64,000 nt of DNA from the NCBI GenBank assembly GCA_023518375.1, contig CP068450.1, forward strand, positions 620,001-684,000, written 5' to 3'. This document shows positions 16,818-27,110 of this stretch, one piece after another. The notes beneath the pieces were generated by a model, which did not search any database, had not been told where the DNA came from, and saw only the letters and a list, made by a program, of their open reading frames with translations. Positions within the stretch are counted from its first letter, which is position 1; each line of letters begins with the position of its first letter. This DNA comes from Candidatus Hepatincola sp. Av. Lineage in GTDB: Bacteria; Pseudomonadota; Alphaproteobacteria; WRAU01; Hepatincolaceae. Both the position numbers and the translations under genes were made by a program.

Positions 16818-19574
16818 TCAATTATAATTAAAAAAAGATTCAACTAGCGGTAGTGCTTCAGTTAATGATACTTTATGAATGGTTACATCTTCAGGAAAAG
16901 CATGAATTAAACTAGAGGGAAAACTTTTATCCAAGATTACAAATATGCCTTTATCATCATAGGTACGGATAATTCGCCCTAAAGCTTGGCGTAATTTTAA
17001 ACGTATTAACTCTAAAGTATACTCTTTACCTAAATGTTTCACTCGAGATTTATATAATAAATCCGACTTTGGCCAAGGTGTCCTTTCAAATACTACTAAA
17101 CGTAAAGCTTTACCTGGAATATCTATACCATCACGAGCAGAATCGCTTCCTAATAAACAACTATTTTCATCATCTTTAAAAATATCAATTAAGTTTTCAA
17201 TTTTTTGGTTATTCATACTTGCACTTAATAAGTTAATATCGGCCTCAAGTAAACCACTATAAATACCTTTATAAACTTGTTTTAATCTACTAAGAGCTGT
17301 AAATAAAGCTAACCCGCCTCCTCCTGAGGCTTTAAACAAACTTTCTATACAAACAGCTAAATTATTAGGGTTAGCATTATTAATAATAAAAATCTTGCTA
17401 TTTTGCTTATAATTAAACGAGGACTTAATTTGAACTTTTTCAGGATGAAAATAAGGTAAAAACTCTAAACCATAACGCTTTAAAAAAGTTTCATTTGTTG
17501 CTGTAGTTGGCATAGTATCTAATAATGTAGCGGAAGTTAAAGTAAAAGCATTTAGATTAGCGAATGTAGCATTAGCCAATGGTTGAGCAGGATTCACATA
17601 ATTTTTGTAATAAGCAATATTTGTAATTCGCCCCTCATCTTTTTCAATTACAAAGCGGTAAATAAAATCCTTATCAGGAGTTTTATTAGTAAGCTCACCT
17701 AACATGTTAACATTTTCCGCTAAACCTGTTAAAAACTTACTTTCAAATAGTTTTATGAAATCTTCTAAAGCTGTTTTTTCTTCTTGTTTAACTAAACTAA
17801 CTTTTTGTTGTAATAAACCATAAAAATTAGCAGCAATATTTAGGGTTCTTTCAAAAGCAGCTATTAGTTTTTCTATGTTTGCTAACAAACCAGCTGGTAA
17901 CTCTTGATACTCTATTGCACTTTCTAGGGAGTAATATTGTTGTAAATCATCACTCTTTTCTAATACATATAGGTAAATATAATGCAAAAATTCTTCTATA
18001 AGGTTATTAGGCATATGACCTGTAACTCTGTTAAGAGATAACATATCTGCAATTAAGGGAGCACAAGATTCTAGAAGAGTATCACCTACAGCTAGTAACA
18101 TATCATTTATATCTTTTATCTCTAAGGAAGACTCACCATCTTGTAATAAAAAACTTAATCTTTGCTTAAAACCATTTAATTCCGCTCTAATAATTTTTTT
18201 CTGGTTTGAAGATCCAAGCAACCAATAATTTAATTGGGCAATACTTTTATTACTAATACTAAAAGAAAAGACTTCATCGGCTGCATTTAACAAATGGTGG
18301 GCTTCATCAAAAATTGCGTACTTAACACCTAAACCAGCATTTAATAAAGTATAATAATGGTTAGTAACAATAATATTAGCATCTTTAGCTTTTTTCTTAG
18401 TATTCATAATAAAGCATTTTTTAAAATGCTTGCATCTGTTATATAAACATTCTTCATGACGGTTAAGAACAAAATTACCTAATTCAGTTGTAAATAAATG
18501 AAAAACTAATGGGCTAACATCACCACCTATGAAATCCCCATATTCACTATCTTGCAACCATAAAGATAATACAGCTAAAAACAATCTGGCTCGGGGAAAT
18601 AACACAGTGTTATTTACTAAGTATTCATAATTTAATAAACATATATAATTATTATTCCCTTTAATTATACAAGCCTTAGTTCGCAAGTTACTAATTGCTA
18701 ATGAGTTCTGCAACTCTTTAAAAACTTGCTTTTGTAAGGCTTTAGAATAAGTAGAAATTAACACTTGTTGTTTAGGATTTTGTTGCAAAAAAGCTAAAAC
18801 AGGAGCAATATAACCCAAAGTTTTTCCTGTTCCTGTACCAGCTTCAGCTAAAATTGCAACATTTTTTTCCGTTTTCATAAACATTTTAGCCACATGTTGA
18901 CTGTAATGTTTTTGCTCTGTTTTAATTATACCCTTATGTTGAATAATTGCTTCTAGTTCTTTAATAACATCTTGGGAAGTAATACTTTCTACTGGTGCTA
19001 AATTATTAATTTTAATAGAATCATCATCTGCAGATTTTTTATACTCAGTAATTTTATTCCAAACTTCAATAGCCATTTTTGTCTGCTGAACTTTACTATT
19101 TTCAGTACCTAAATTTTTATAAAAAAATTCGGCAATTAATGGTTCATCAACCTTAAGAAATTCTAATAATGATACAAAGTTTTCTTTTTCTTTAACTGTA
19201 AATTTCTTTATTTGTTGTTTAAACTCTTGTAATAACTCTTGGATTAGTTTAACTTCTTGGAATAGTTTTTCATCGTGTTCTAAGGGTTTTACTATATCTT
19301 TTTTAGTTACATATTTATAAACACTATAAATACTAGGAGCACAAACAGATTTAGGATAAAGTAATAAAAAAATATCTAAAATATCTACAATGTTCTTGCT
19401 ATGTAAAAGTTGCTTTTCTTTAAATAATTTTAATAACTCTGGTTTATTACAGGTAATAAATTGAGTATTATTACAAATTGTTGTTAAAGCACTAACATTC
19501 TGATATACTTTTTTCTTACTTTTTACATGCAATAAGCATAAACGCTTATGAGAAAAACTAAAGATAGTTTCCAT
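16818..19574 (-). CDS. dinG: DinG/XPD-family ATP-dependent DNA helicase
   Basis: Superfamily 2, 5'-3' helicase of the Fe-S type. The N-terminal ~200 residues include DILDIFLLLYPKSVCAPS, as in alphaproteobacterial DinG proteins, without an intact nuclease motif. Walker A is AEAGTGTGKT (243-252), the DEAH box is at 423-426, and four cysteines (312, 376, 381, 387) between them are placed to hold a 4Fe-4S cluster. Motif VI is visible as RQALGRIIRTYDDKG. It has 918 residues. It starts 10 nt after mlaF and so appears to be the distal gene of the isc transcript, which suits an Fe-S client enzyme. Function in repair or replication is inferred from the family. Confidence 0.88.
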   Translation of the reverse strand: METIFSFSHKRLCLLHVKSKKKVYQNVSALTTICNNTQFITCNKPELLKLFKEKQLLHSKNIVDILDIFLLLYPKSVCAPSIYSVYKYVTKKDIVKPLEHDEKLFQEVKLIQELLQEFKQQIKKFTVKEKENFVSLLEFLKVDEPLIAEFFYKNLGTENSKVQQTKMAIEVWNKITEYKKSADDDSIKINNLAPVESITSQDVIKELEAIIQHKGIIKTEQKHYSQHVAKMFMKTEKNVAILAEAGTGTGKTLGYIAPVLAFLQQNPKQQVLISTYSKALQKQVFKELQNSLAISNLRTKACIIKGNNNYICLLNYEYLVNNTVLFPRARLFLAVLSLWLQDSEYGDFIGGDVSPLVFHLFTTELGNFVLNRHEECLYNRCKHFKKCFIMNTKKKAKDANIIVTNHYYTLLNAGLGVKYAIFDEAHHLLNAADEVFSFSISNKSIAQLNYWLLGSSNQKKIIRAELNGFKQRLSFLLQDGESSLEIKDINDMLLAVGDTLLESCAPLIADMLSLNRVTGHMPNNLIEEFLHYIYLYVLEKSDDLQQYYSLESAIEYQELPAGLLANIEKLIAAFERTLNIAANFYGLLQQKVSLVKQEEKTALEDFIKLFESKFLTGLAENVNMLGELTNKTPDKDFIYRFVIEKDEGRITNIAYYKNYVNPAQPLANATFANLNAFTLTSATLLDTMPTTATNETFLKRYGLEFLPYFHPEKVQIKSSFNYKQNSKIFIINNANPNNLAVCIESLFKASGGGGLALFTALSRLKQVYKGIYSGLLEADINLLSASMNNQKIENLIDIFKDDENSCLLGSDSARDGIDIPGKALRLVVFERTPWPKSDLLYKSRVKHLGKEYTLELIRLKLRQALGRIIRTYDDKGIFVILDKSFPSSLIHAFPEDVTIHKVSLTEALPLVESFFNYN

Positions 19575-19584
19575 TTATTAACTT

Positions 19585-20325
19585 TTAATTATGATACTTA
19601 TTGAAATTTATAATAGTAGTATGATTAGATTTTTTTAATTCTTCAGGCATACCCTGCCATACTATTTCTCCAGATTCAATTAAAGCAATATGGTTAGCAA
19701 TTCTTTTAGCACTTACCATATCATGAGTAATAATAAACGAGGTAGCTTCTAAGTGTTTTGCAGTATTAACTATTAAATTATTAATAGTATCGGACATTTC
19801 AGGATCTAAACCTGAGGTTGGTTCATCAAAAAATAAAATTTTTGGATCGGGGGCTATTTGCCTAGCTATAGCTACCCTTTTTTGCATGCCGCCAGATAGT
19901 TCAGCAGGATATAAATATAAAACACTTTCATTTAAACCTACAAGCTCTAAATTTTCTATAGCTAATTTTTTAGCCTCAGCCAAAGTTAATTGCCGATGCA
20001 CGCTAACGCCAAAAACCACATTTTGCAAAATATTTAAACTATCAAACAAGGCTGAACCTTGAAACAAAACCCCAATTTCTCTATTGAAATTTATACGTTT
20101 AGCTTGGCTTAATTTAGATACATTAACTCCATTTAAAAAGATTTCTCCAGCCTCAGGTTGTAAAACTCCAATAATACTCTTTAACAAAACTGATTTACCA
20201 TTACCAGATTTACCAATTAAAACAAAGGAATCACCTTTTGGAATTTCTAAAGAAATATTTTTTAAAACTTCTCTATCTATAAAACGTTTGCTTACATTTT
20301 TTAATTTAATTGCAATATCTTTCAT
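19585..20325 (-). CDS. mlaF: ABC transporter ATP-binding protein, MlaF type
   Basis: Cytoplasmic ATPase of an MCE/Mla phospholipid transporter. Walker A is GKSGNGKS (38-45), the signature is LSGGMQKR (143-150), and Walker B with the D-loop is ILFFDEPTSGLDP. The LSGGMQKR form and the length (246) are typical of MlaF rather than import or drug-export ATPases. It follows mlaE by 63 nt and precedes the helicase by 10 nt. The substrate-binding MCE protein (MlaD) and MlaC are not in this window. Confidence 0.9.
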   Translation of the reverse strand: MKDIAIKLKNVSKRFIDREVLKNISLEIPKGDSFVLIGKSGNGKSVLLKSIIGVLQPEAGEIFLNGVNVSKLSQAKRINFNREIGVLFQGSALFDSLNILQNVVFGVSVHRQLTLAEAKKLAIENLELVGLNESVLYLYPAELSGGMQKRVAIARQIAPDPKILFFDEPTSGLDPEMSDTINNLIVNTAKHLEATSFIITHDMVSAKRIANHIALIESGEIVWQGMPEELKKSNHTTIINFNKYHN

Positions 20326-20388
20326 TTTAAACCTTGTGTTATTAGTATTAGCTGTGGAATTATAAAAACTAAAGTTCTTTTTTCATAT

Positions 20389-21174
20389 TTATATTTTAAA
20401 AAACAGAACAGTTAAGATATAGTCAGCTACAAAGATAAAAATAGAAGCTATAACTACAGCATTAGTAGTAGCTTTCCCTACTCCTATTGCTCCATTTGAA
20501 GTAAAATATCCTGAAAATGAACCCATAGATGTAATAATTAAACCAAATACAGCTCCCTTAATTAATCCAGAAAAAATATCCCAAAATGTTACAAAATTCC
20601 AACTATTATTTAAGTAGGTAAAAGCTGAAAAATCTAATTGGAAAACAGATGTTAAAAAACCACCCATAACTCCTGTGATGTCGGCAATTAAAACTAGAAT
20701 AGGTAAAGCTAAAATACCAGCAATAATTTTTGGAGACACTAAGTATTTAATAGGATTCACAGCTAAGGTATATAGTGCATCAATTTGTTCCGATACCCTC
20801 ATAGTACCAATCTCGGCAGCTATAGCCCCAGATATTCTACCTGCTACCATTAAAGCTGTAAGCACAGGCCCTAACTCTCTGGTAATAGAAACAACTACCA
20901 CATTAGCAATAGCTCCTTCTGCTGAAAACCTAGCAAAGCCAACGTAACTTTGCAAAGCTAATACCATACCTGTAAAGAAACCTGTACAAACTACTACTGG
21001 TAAAGAAAAAAAGGCAATTTCTACAAATTGCCTTAACATATTTTTATAATAAATAGGTGGACGGAAAAAGCTAATAATAGCTACTACAATAAAAACTGTT
21101 TTAAGACCAATATATTCTATAAAACTTAAAACTAGCTTACCTACTTGTGCTAAAAAATTTAGTAATAATGCCAT
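20389..21174 (-). CDS. mlaE: ABC transporter permease, MlaE type
   Basis: Inner-membrane permease of the MCE lipid transport system. It has 261 residues and about five membrane spans; the conserved family motif appears as EIGTMRVSEQIDALYTLAVN with the preceding RELGPVLTALMVAGR. It begins 2 nt after the iscX stop, so it is part of the same transcript as the Fe-S assembly genes. Lipid transport between inner and outer membrane is inferred from the family. Confidence 0.92.
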   Translation of the reverse strand: MALLLNFLAQVGKLVLSFIEYIGLKTVFIVVAIISFFRPPIYYKNMLRQFVEIAFFSLPVVVCTGFFTGMVLALQSYVGFARFSAEGAIANVVVVSITRELGPVLTALMVAGRISGAIAAEIGTMRVSEQIDALYTLAVNPIKYLVSPKIIAGILALPILVLIADITGVMGGFLTSVFQLDFSAFTYLNNSWNFVTFWDIFSGLIKGAVFGLIITSMGSFSGYFTSNGAIGVGKATTNAVVIASIFIFVADYILTVLFFKI

Positions 21175-21176
21175 TT

Positions 21177-21374
21177 TTACTCTCTATCTTCTAACCATGC
21201 CATCTGTATTGCTTCTAATACCCCCTCATTAGCATTGCCCTCGCCAGTAAAGTTAGGTAAAGATTCTACTAAACTTTTTAATTTTGGAAAAGATAAAGAT
21301 AGAATATCTACATCAGGGTAGGTATCTTCTAAATTAATAGCTATTTCATAAATATCTTGCCAACTAAATTTCAT
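21177..21374 (-). CDS. iscX: Fe-S assembly protein IscX
   Basis: A 65-residue acidic protein (KFSWQDIYEIAINLEDTYP at the N-terminus, MAWLEDRE at the end) matching IscX (YfhJ), a small regulator that binds the cysteine desulfurase IscS and iron. It sits 10 nt after fdx and 2 nt before mlaE. Presence of IscX distinguishes a complete ISC operon from partial ones. Confidence 0.93.
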   Translation of the reverse strand: MKFSWQDIYEIAINLEDTYPDVDILSLSFPKLKSLVESLPNFTGEGNANEGVLEAIQMAWLEDRE

Positions 21375-21384
21375 TACTTATTGC

Positions 21385-21705
21385 CTAATTATTACGGTTT
21401 TTTGATGGTACTTTAAATACAAAACCATCTAATTCTTTAGTAATAACAATTTGGCAACCTAAACGAGAGGTTGGAGTTAAACCAAATGCCATATCTAACA
21501 TATCTTCCTCTTCTTCCTTTGGTGCAGTTAACTTATCGTAATCTGCTTTTTCTAAAATCACATGGCAAGTTGAGCACGCTAATGAACCTTCACAAGCACC
21601 TTCTAAAGGGATACCATTACTGTGAGCTGCTTCTAATACTGTAGTTCCTTCAGCAACTTCTACGGGAATTTTTTCATTCTCAACTATAAAAAATATTTTG
21701 GGCAT
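21385..21705 (-). CDS. fdx: ISC-type 2Fe-2S ferredoxin
   Basis: Electron donor for Fe-S cluster assembly, of the adrenodoxin type. The ligand cysteines are Cys38, Cys44 and Cys47 in [13 protein letters not shown], and Cys84 in SRLGCQI. The acidic [10 protein letters not shown] helix that docks partners is present. It has 106 residues, as expected. It lies between hscA (85 nt upstream) and iscX. Confidence 0.96.
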   Translation of the reverse strand: MPKIFFIVENEKIPVEVAEGTTVLEAAHSNGIPLEGACEGSLACSTCHVILEKADYDKLTAPKEEEEDMLDMAFGLTPTSRLGCQIVITKELDGFVFKVPSKNRNN

Positions 21706-21790
21706 ATTTGTTTATTCTCCTTAATGTATATTTTAATTATATTAGTTACTATTTATAATTACACTAAAAATATCTTGATACAATAAATAC

Positions 21791-23647
21791 TTAAGAAAAA
21801 TCTTTTAATTCTTTACCTTGTAAGGCTTGTTGGATTTTTTTCTCCATACGCAATACAGCAAAGTTATGGCTTTTTTCTTCTAACATTTTCAAATTAGTAG
21901 CGATAATATCTTTATTATTACAATTTAACGAATCTTCTAGCACTTGTAAAGCCTTACTAATAGCTTTTTCATCTTCTTTATCTAACAAACCTTTATCTTC
22001 TTGCAGGCTTATTTTCAAGGCATCTATTACTCTTTCAGCTTCAATTTTAGTTTGAATTAATAAACGATTCTCTAAATCTTGGGCTGAATTTTCTAAAGAA
22101 TCTTCTAACATTCGCCGCATTTTTTCCATATTTAACCCCCAAGAAGGTTTAATTTCTATGGTTTGTACCTGTCCTGTAATCTGTTCTTTGGCACCAACTA
22201 CTAGTAAGCCATCAGCATCTACCGTAAAAGTAATAAGAATTTTAGCAGCTCCTGCTACCATTGTAGGAATACCTCTTAAGGTAAATTTTCCTAATGAGCG
22301 AACATCTGCTACAAGTTCTCTTTCCCCTTGTACTATATGAATACTCATAGCACTTTGGTTATCTTTAAAAGTTGTAAACTCTTGAGCTTTAGCAATAGGA
22401 ATAATAGAGTTTCTTGGGATTATTTTTTCTACTAAACCACCAGCAACTTCAATCCCTAAAGATAGTGGTATTACATCTAATAATAAAGAATTCTTAGTTT
22501 TACCTGTTAATTCAGCAGACTTATACCCAGCACCAATAGCAACAACCTCATCAGGGTTTATAGTACACAAAGGCTGACACTTAAAAAATTTAGTAACTTC
22601 CTGTTGAAGATAAGGGTTTTTAGTACTTCCCCCTACTAAAACTACACCTGCAATATCATTAATATGTAAGTTAGCATCTTGCAAGGCACTATTACAAATA
22701 TTTAAGGTTTTTTGCACCAATTTCTCTAAATGTTTTTGTAATTGAATAGTTGTAAAATTAATATTGAAAACTGTATTTAATAGTTTAACTTCTTCATGAA
22801 TCCTATCTTGCCCAGATAGCCTCTCTTTAATCTCTTTAGCTTTTTTAATAAGTAAGGCTTTTTCTATATTATTTACTTTATTATGAACTAAATATTCCCC
22901 AAAGATTTCCTTGAATATTGCATAGTCTATATCATCACCACCTAATGATGTATCACCAGCTGTGGCTAATACTTTAAAAATACCTTTTTGTAGCTGTAAA
23001 ATAGATACATCAAAAGTTCCACCTCCTAAATCATAAATTACATAAGTACCTTCAATTTTTTCATCCAGCCCATAAGCTAAAGCTGCAGCCGTTGGTTCAT
23101 TAATCAAACGTAAAACTTGTAAATTAGCTATTGTTGCTGCATTTTTAACGGCAATTCTTTGAGATTCATCAAAATAAGCTGGTACAGTAATTACAGCTTT
23201 TAAAATATTTTTTTGCAAATGTTGTTCGGCAGTATTTTTTAGATATTTTAAAATTTCAGCTAAAACCTCTTCTGGAGAAACTTGTTTACCATTTGGTAGA
23301 ACAATACTTAAATTTTGTTCATCTACATTTTCTTGAATATTTAAGGGAATTTCAGTTAAAGTTAAATCTTTTAAACTTTTTCCTATTAAACGTTTTGCAG
23401 ATTTTATAATTATATTGTTTTCATTTTGTAATGCTTCTTGCCCTACTAATACTTTATTATTTACATAACTAACTACCGAGGGAATAATTCTTCCATAAGA
23501 GTCTGGTATTACTTCAACACTAGTGCCATTGAAATAAGATACAACAGAATTAGAAGTGCCTAAGTCTATACCAATTGCAATATTATCCATATCTTTTTGG
23601 ATTTCTTTTTTAGAAGTTAGAGAATCGTTTATTTGTAAAAGACTCAT
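21791..23647 (-). CDS. hscA: ISC co-chaperone Hsp70 (HscA)
   Basis: Specialised Hsp70 that releases the cluster from IscU. The ATPase begins [14 protein letters not shown], has [13 protein letters not shown] and [11 protein letters not shown], and runs to about residue 385. The substrate domain follows with [12 protein letters not shown]. At 618 residues it is of HscA length and shorter than DnaK; its tail is not the acidic EEVD-like DnaK tail. It starts 5 nt after hscB. Its client motif LPPVK is present in the IscU of this operon. Confidence 0.96.
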   Translation of the reverse strand: MSLLQINDSLTSKKEIQKDMDNIAIGIDLGTSNSVVSYFNGTSVEVIPDSYGRIIPSVVSYVNNKVLVGQEALQNENNIIIKSAKRLIGKSLKDLTLTEIPLNIQENVDEQNLSIVLPNGKQVSPEEVLAEILKYLKNTAEQHLQKNILKAVITVPAYFDESQRIAVKNAATIANLQVLRLINEPTAAALAYGLDEKIEGTYVIYDLGGGTFDVSILQLQKGIFKVLATAGDTSLGGDDIDYAIFKEIFGEYLVHNKVNNIEKALLIKKAKEIKERLSGQDRIHEEVKLLNTVFNINFTTIQLQKHLEKLVQKTLNICNSALQDANLHINDIAGVVLVGGSTKNPYLQQEVTKFFKCQPLCTINPDEVVAIGAGYKSAELTGKTKNSLLLDVIPLSLGIEVAGGLVEKIIPRNSIIPIAKAQEFTTFKDNQSAMSIHIVQGERELVADVRSLGKFTLRGIPTMVAGAAKILITFTVDADGLLVVGAKEQITGQVQTIEIKPSWGLNMEKMRRMLEDSLENSAQDLENRLLIQTKIEAERVIDALKISLQEDKGLLDKEDEKAISKALQVLEDSLNCNNKDIIATNLKMLEEKSHNFAVLRMEKKIQQALQGKELKDFS

Positions 23648-23652
23648 TATAT

Positions 23653-24246
23653 TTAAACCATTAATCTTTTTTTAGTTTGTAGTTGTTGTTGAATCTTATA
23701 AACATAATTTAATAATATGTATAATTTTTTAGCTACTACTTGGTTATTGAAGTCTAGATCCTCCACTTGTTGCAACAGCTCTTGCTCTTTAGCTTGTAAT
23801 TCTATAAATAAATCTTGTAATTCTTCCATAGTATTTAATGAATCTAGTTTTTCATAAATACTAAAGAATTCCATAGATACACTAGCATCATGCAAAATTT
23901 CTTCGCCAATTATTGGTTTATTATTTAATAATTCAAAATAGTAGGCAAAACGCTGGAGGTTATTAGCTAAAACATTAAACCCCTCATTCAAATAAGCACT
24001 ATGGGCTAACGCATGAAGTTTTGAATTTTCAGTACCCATTACATGGTTATCAGGGTGGTATTCCATTACTAATTCTTGATATAAGGAGTTTAAATTATTT
24101 ACATTTATAGTAAAACTACAAGGCATATTAAAATAAGTAAAATAATTAGTATTAGTTGGTAAAGGATTTACAAAACCACAGTTACTACATACATAATTTC
24201 TAACATCTTCATGGTGTTTGTTACAAGCACTACAAGTATATTTCAT
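23653..24246 (-). CDS. hscB: ISC J-domain co-chaperone HscB with N-terminal four-cysteine motif
   Basis: J-protein that brings IscU to HscA. The J-domain HPD motif is at residues 64-66 (EYHPDNH), and the C-terminal three-helix IscU-binding domain follows. It has 197 residues, about 25 more than E. coli HscB. The extra part is an N-terminal region with Cys5, Cys8, Cys20 and Cys23 in two CxxC pairs, resembling the metal-binding N-terminus of eukaryotic HSC20. It is ordered between iscA and hscA as usual. Confidence 0.93.
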   Translation of the reverse strand: MKYTCSACNKHHEDVRNYVCSNCGFVNPLPTNTNYFTYFNMPCSFTINVNNLNSLYQELVMEYHPDNHVMGTENSKLHALAHSAYLNEGFNVLANNLQRFAYYFELLNNKPIIGEEILHDASVSMEFFSIYEKLDSLNTMEELQDLFIELQAKEQELLQQVEDLDFNNQVVAKKLYILLNYVYKIQQQLQTKKRLMV

Positions 24247-24283
24247 ATAACCTCAAAATAAATTATGTTAATTCTGGTAAAAG

Positions 24284-24619
24284 TTAAACCATAAAAGATT
24301 CACCACAACCACACTTACTAGTTTCATTGGGGTTTTGAAAAATAAAGCCAGATTCCAATTCAGTTTCTTTATAATCTATAACACTTCCTAAAACAAATAA
24401 AATAGCTTTAGAATCTATAAAAACCTTAATGTTACCAAATTGTACTAATTCATCTTTAGGGGTAGCTTCATCTATAATATCTAAACTCCAAGATAACCCC
24501 GAACATCCTTTAGTGAGTAAAGAAATTCTTAGTCCCAAAGGATAATGAGTTCTATTAACAAATAGTTGTTCTATTTGCCCTAAGGCTGCATCAGTTAAAC
24601 TTATTATTGGTTTTACCAT
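24284..24619 (-). CDS. iscA: A-type Fe-S carrier IscA
   Basis: Carrier or iron donor of the HesB/IscA family. The three ligand cysteines are Cys39 in TKGCSGLSW and Cys103 and Cys105 in SKCGCGESF. It has 111 residues. It sits 24 nt after iscU, so IscA is a safer name than ErpA, though the two cannot be told apart by motif alone. Confidence 0.95.
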   Translation of the reverse strand: MVKPIISLTDAALGQIEQLFVNRTHYPLGLRISLLTKGCSGLSWSLDIIDEATPKDELVQFGNIKVFIDSKAILFVLGSVIDYKETELESGFIFQNPNETSKCGCGESFMV

Positions 24620-24643
24620 CTTGCTAAGAATTAACTTTAATGT

Positions 24644-25018
24644 TTAATGTTTATTTTTATAATCAGCAATTGCAGCTTTTACAGCCTCTTCAGCTAACAC
24701 AGAACAATGAACTTTTACAGGAGGTAATTCTAATTCATCTACAATGCTTTGGTTTTTTAAGGCTAAAGCCTCATCTAAGTTTTTACCTTTTAGCAATTCT
24801 GTTACTAAAGAACTAGAAGCAATAGCAGAACCACAACCAAAAGTTTTAAACTTAGCATCTGTAATTACTCCATCTTCAACTTTAATTTGAAGTTTCATCA
24901 CATCACCACAAGCTGGAGCCCCAACAATAGCTGTACCTACTTTTTCATCTTTTTCATTCATTGAACCCACATTACGTGGATTTTCATAATGATCTATTAC
25001 CTTTTTACCATATGCCAT
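24644..25018 (-). CDS. iscU: Fe-S cluster scaffold IscU
   Basis: Scaffold on which clusters are built. Cys37 (GAPACGDVM, with Asp39), Cys62 (TFGCGSA) and His104-Cys105 (VKVHCSV) are the cluster ligands. The LPPVK sequence at 98-102 is the known HscA recognition motif. It has 124 residues, as usual. It lies 76 nt after iscS, within the operon. Confidence 0.97.
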   Translation of the reverse strand: MAYGKKVIDHYENPRNVGSMNEKDEKVGTAIVGAPACGDVMKLQIKVEDGVITDAKFKTFGCGSAIASSSLVTELLKGKNLDEALALKNQSIVDELELPPVKVHCSVLAEEAVKAAIADYKNKH

Positions 25019-25094
25019 TTTTTCACCTATATATTTATATTATTGTTACCGTTGTATTTTATATAGTTATAATATTGTTTTTTTACAATTTTGC

Positions 25095-26318
25095 TTAATG
25101 TTCTGCCCATTGTACAGTGTTTAGATCTATGCCAGCTTCTAACATTTCCCAAATTGGGCTCATTTCTCTTAATTTTTTAACAACTTTTACAATATGATTA
25201 GCCGCAGTTGTTACCTCATCGGCTGTTGTATATTTGCCTAAACCAAAACGAATAGAACTATTAGCAATTTCATCGGCAACGCCAATAGCCCTTAACACAT
25301 AAGACGCCTCAAGTGATGAAGAAGTACAAGCTGAGCCTGAAGAGATAGCTATTAAAGAATTAATACCCATTAATAAACTTTCACCTTCAACTCCAACAAA
25401 ACTTAAATTAATATTATTATAAACACGGTTTTCGGCATCACCATTTAATACTACTTTTGGTAAAGCAGTTTGAATTGTATTTTTTAACAAATCAGTTAAC
25501 TCTTTTACACGTTTTTCATCTGTTGCCATTTCTGCCATAGCTATTTCAGCCGCTTTGCCTAAGCCAACACATAAAGGTGTAGGTAAAGTACCAGAACGCA
25601 TCCCTCTTTCTTGCCCACCACCATGAACTTGTGGTAAAACTCTTACTCGGGGTTTTCTTCTTACGTATAACGCTCCAACACCTTTGGGTCCGTACATCTT
25701 ATGCCCTGATAAACTAAGTAAATCTATATTGCTAGCATTTACATCTACAGGAATTTTACCAACTGCTTGAGCCGCATCTGTATGAAAGAACACGCCTTTA
25801 GCACGGCATAATTTACCAATTTCAGCAACAGGTTGAATTGTACCTATTTCATTACTTACAGCCATAATAGATACTAAAGCAGTTTTGTCAGTAATAGCAT
25901 TTTCCAACTCTTCAAGGCTAATAATACCATTTTCTTGTACAGGTAAAAAAGTTACATCAAAACCTTTATTAGATAAATACTTAGCACTTGAAAGTACACA
26001 TTTATGTTCAATTTGGCTTACTATTAAATGGTTTTTACCTTGTTGAGAATAAAACTCCATAACACCTTTAAGGGCTAAATTATTTGCCTCTGTTGCCCCT
26101 GATGTAAATATTATTTCTTTAGGGGTAGCATTAATTAATTTCGCAATGTTGGCTCTGGCTTCTTCAACATCAGCTTCCGCATTCCATGCTAAAGCATAGC
26201 TTCTTGCATGGGGGTTACCGAATTTTTCGGAAAAATATGGTAACATTGCCTCGACCACCCTTGGATCTGTTGGTGTAGTAGCATGATAATCTAAATAAAT
26301 TAACTTATTATTTTGCAT
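25095..26318 (-). CDS. iscS: Cysteine desulfurase IscS
   Basis: PLP enzyme that takes sulfur from cysteine for clusters and tRNA thiolation. The PLP lysine is Lys207 in [13 protein letters not shown], and the persulfide Cys331 is in [15 protein letters not shown], the group I (IscS/NifS) form. It has 407 residues. Its start overlaps the end of iscR by 11 bp, so the two are translationally linked. Confidence 0.98.
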   Translation of the reverse strand: MQNNKLIYLDYHATTPTDPRVVEAMLPYFSEKFGNPHARSYALAWNAEADVEEARANIAKLINATPKEIIFTSGATEANNLALKGVMEFYSQQGKNHLIVSQIEHKCVLSSAKYLSNKGFDVTFLPVQENGIISLEELENAITDKTALVSIMAVSNEIGTIQPVAEIGKLCRAKGVFFHTDAAQAVGKIPVDVNASNIDLLSLSGHKMYGPKGVGALYVRRKPRVRVLPQVHGGGQERGMRSGTLPTPLCVGLGKAAEIAMAEMATDEKRVKELTDLLKNTIQTALPKVVLNGDAENRVYNNINLSFVGVEGESLLMGINSLIAISSGSACTSSSLEASYVLRAIGVADEIANSSIRFGLGKYTTADEVTTAANHIVKVVKKLREMSPIWEMLEAGIDLNTVQWAEH

Positions 26319-26781
26319 TGCAACCTCTTGTTTTTTCTTGTATTTTATTATTTATTCTAGGCTTTATTAAAGTAAACTCTTTATTAATAACAGTTTCTAG
26401 TGAGATTTGCTCTAGATAATCATGAACTCTATTCATTAAATAGTGCCATAAATCATGAGAATTACAACGTTTACTTTTTGAACATACTTTTGTAGCCACA
26501 GTACAACCCATAAAATTAATGGTTTCATCAACAGCGTTAACAATTTCTGAAACAAAAATTTCTGAAGGTAATCTTTTTAAGCGATAACCACCTTTTGGTC
26601 CTTTTGCACTAATTACTAAATTATGTTTTTTTAATTTAATAAATAGTTGTTCTAGGTATGAAACCGAAATGTTATTCCGTTCAGATATAGAAAATATAGA
26701 TACATACTCATTTTCTTTAGAATACATAGCAATATCTAACATTGCTACTACTCCATATCTACCTTTTGTACTTAACCTCAC
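26308..26781 (-). CDS. iscR: Fe-S cluster regulator IscR
   Basis: Rrf2-family transcription factor that senses Fe-S status. The winged helix opens [18 protein letters not shown]. The 2Fe-2S ligands are Cys93, Cys100, Cys106 and His109 in the [18 protein letters not shown] region; the retained His supports IscR over NsrR or RirA. It has 157 residues. It is the first gene of the isc operon and very likely represses its own promoter, which carries a palindrome on the -35 box. Confidence 0.95.
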   Translation of the reverse strand: MRLSTKGRYGVVAMLDIAMYSKENEYVSIFSISERNNISVSYLEQLFIKLKKHNLVISAKGPKGGYRLKRLPSEIFVSEIVNAVDETINFMGCTVATKVCSKSKRCNSHDLWHYLMNRVHDYLEQISLETVINKEFTLIKPRINNKIQEKTRGCNAK

Positions 26782-27110
26782 AATATATACCTATATTAAT
26801 AATTTACTTTTATATTATGCACTATCTAAAACTTTTTTGTATTGCTATACTAACACCATGACTTGTTAAAGTCAACTATTTTAGTAGGATATAAATCAAG
26901 ATAAAATAAATAATTTCTAATAAATAATAAAACCTGATGAACTTATTTTAACCTCTTACCAAAACATGCTTAAAAAACATAGAAATTTAATGTTAAATTA
27001 TGTTTACAAAGAATTATTATTTTGTTATATTTAGCATTTAATAATGTTAAAATATTATATAAATTAGACGGTTTAATAAGTTCTTACACTATATTCATTA
27101 AGGAAAGTTT
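26782..27110. other. Divergent intergenic region iscR/hydrolase
   Basis: A 329-bp gap. The left part holds the isc promoter and operator. The right part precedes the hydrolase gene and ends with an AAGGA ribosome-binding site; the A/T-rich stretch 27020-27065 probably contains the plus-strand promoter, but several weak -10 boxes compete and I cannot choose one. I see no open frame or RNA gene. Confidence 0.5.
26847..26875 (-). promoter_or_regulatory. isc operon promoter with probable IscR operator
   Basis: On the minus strand TTGACT (26870-26875) and TAGTAT (26847-26852) are separated by 17 nt, about 65 nt upstream of iscR. A perfect palindrome TGACTT-GTTA-AAGTCA (26859-26874) overlaps the -35 box. 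The GACT...AGTC half-sites match the core of E. coli type 1 IscR sites, here with one extra spacer base (14 rather than 13 nt). Autorepression by holo-IscR is therefore likely. Confidence 0.7.
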
